From: Paludibacteraceae bacterium
Lineage (GTDB): Bacteria > Bacteroidota > Bacteroidia > Bacteroidales > Paludibacteraceae
Assembly (NCBI GenBank): GCA_017454915.1
Contig: JAFTCC010000032.1
Coordinates: 1-64,000, forward strand
Length of the DNA stretch: 64,000 nucleotides
Direction of reading: 5' to 3'
The notes under the pieces were generated by a model. That model searched no databases, was not told where the DNA came from, and was given only the letters and a program-made list of their open reading frames with translations. This document shows, piece after piece, positions 63,200-64,000 of this stretch. Both the position numbers and the translations under genes were made by a program. Position 1 is the stretch's first letter; every line of letters begins with the position of its first letter.

Positions 63200-63677
63200 C
63201 GTCCGCCCTCGTTTGTTGGCATGAAATTTGCACCTATCATATCAAATCCGATTTTCCCCATGCTGTCGTGGGGCGGGGCCGCAAAACTGGGCCTCGCGTC
63301 ATTGGGATGACATGAATTAGGCGAGTGGGCATGAAGTCCGACTGCGTAGCCAGTAAGCTCTGAGGCTGACAGTACCTCACGATTCGGATACTCACCCCGG
63401 CGAAGACACAGGTCCCCCCTCTCAAACGCTGCAACGCGTTTCATTGGATACCGCTGACACTGAAATATAACCCTCTCCATACGGACTCTGGCAACGCCTA
63501 TTGCGGGCGAGGCTGCGGAGGGAGTTATAGATATGCACACAACAAAGTAGAGCCCGTAAAATCCCCATTTTTTTAACATTTTTATTTACTTGGACTAATT
63601 ATACCCGCAGCCGCGCGATTGTATTCGCATTGGCAAAGGTATATGCTCCCGCAAAAATAACTTTCATTTTTAATATT
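63200..63677. other. Unassigned element with an antisense open frame
   Basis: This GC-richer stretch between a terminator and the last gene has no recognised gene on the plus strand. On the minus strand a 264-codon frame starts at 63579 with a signal-like MLKKWGFYGLYFVVCIS, but its end (62785) lies inside the preceding gene, and the terminator at 63166-63197 falls within it. It also holds several inverted repeats, for example TGAGG/CCTCA at 63361-63379. It may be a conserved noncoding RNA or a mobile repeat rather than a gene. The last about 100 bases are an AT-rich leader. Confidence 0.4.
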
Positions 63678-64000
63678 ATGATTATTCAACCAATTACCAG
63701 TCCCGACCGCATAGGGATGGGGTTTATTAAATTGAACCATCAGACTGCTTACGACAATTTCGTTTTTAACGCTCGTTTAGAGTTTGCCAAACTAAATATG
63801 TATCTTAGCGGTGGCACGGCAATTGACCAGAACGACCTTGTTCACAGCCTCGGTCCCGACATCGTTGCGTTCACACTTGACCTAATTGGTGTGTTCGTGA
63901 TTGAGATAACACGTAGCCGCAACCTCAATGCAATGTTTCTTAAAGGATTGGAATATATAGACCGCTATCCTGATGTGCAGGAGTACTTTGTGTTCGACTT
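63678..64000 (+). CDS. Unknown protein, cut by the window edge
   Basis: An ATG at 63678 opens a frame that stays open to the window end, giving 107 codons. It reads MIIQPITSPDRIGMGFIKLN at the start and later LVHSLGPDIVAFTLDLIGVF and LEYIDRYPDVQEYFVF. No motif or family is recognised. The codon pattern looks genuine. The rest lies beyond the window. Confidence 0.6.
   Translation, partial: MIIQPITSPDRIGMGFIKLNHQTAYDNFVFNARLEFAKLNMYLSGGTAIDQNDLVHSLGPDIVAFTLDLIGVFVIEITRSRNLNAMFLKGLEYIDRYPDVQEYFVFD

Overview
The window reads as chromosomal DNA of a Bacteroidales bacterium. Many genes are preceded by the Bacteroidetes -7 promoter element TAnnTTTG, mostly as TAACTTTG, and Shine-Dalgarno sites are mostly weak. 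Several encoded families are typical of the phylum: DUF4835/PorD, DUF4827, DUF2723, DUF3109, Bacteroidetes-type omega and a type IX secretion C-terminal domain. The genus cannot be fixed from the sequence alone.

Layout. 1-1515: 70-bp palindromic tandem repeats on both sides of a REP-associated tyrosine transposase. 1518-8435: a minus-strand run of lipoprotein, NtrY-like sensor kinase, GT2 glycosyltransferase, GluQ-type synthetase and argS. 8590-10251: glnS, followed by a decayed small gene. 10670-16907: Na/Pi transporter, a tiny promoter-to-terminator unit, recQ, an HhH protein and a YihY/BrkB protein. 17073-20599: two small membrane or secreted proteins, rnpB and an OPT transporter. 20760-31918: ftsK, a duplicated-domain lipoprotein, glmM-DUF4827, an FKBP-like lipoprotein, hsp20 behind a sigma-54-type promoter, an S9 peptidase and dsbD. 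32161-34951: an accessory stretch with REP-like hairpins, a WYL regulator, an LHH-nuclease gene broken by an in-frame TGA, and a cluster of four very small genes. 35225-41835: valS, a DUF2723 protein and ruvA. 41948-44221: a protein kinase fused to an AAA+ ATPase, plus a YbjN-like protein. 44349-49061: mntP, DUF3109, MTA/SAH nucleosidase, alkaline phosphatase, aquaporin and a lysozyme-like secreted protein. 49224-53677: an AT-richer accessory segment (HipBA, a structured 6S-like RNA, a Cys-rich protein, a membrane protein, a lipoprotein) ending at a tRNA-Arg(CCG). 53868-59745: a conserved minus-strand cell-envelope and housekeeping block (metallopeptidase, PorD-like, coaBC, omega, bamD, rsmI and an acidic protein). 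60143-63133: a large secreted protein with a T9SS sorting domain. 63134-64000: a conserved-looking noncoding or antisense element and the start of an unknown gene.

The core genes cover translation (argS, glnS, gluQ, valS, tRNA, rnpB, rsmI), DNA maintenance (recQ, ruvA, ftsK), envelope building (glmM, bamD, dsbD, glycosyltransferases) and secretion. The accessory stretches hold the less familiar material: the RAYT/repeat system, the kinase-AAA fusion, the micro-gene cluster, the tiny leaderless unit at 12.5 kb, the broken nuclease and the long-hairpin RNA at 51.3 kb.
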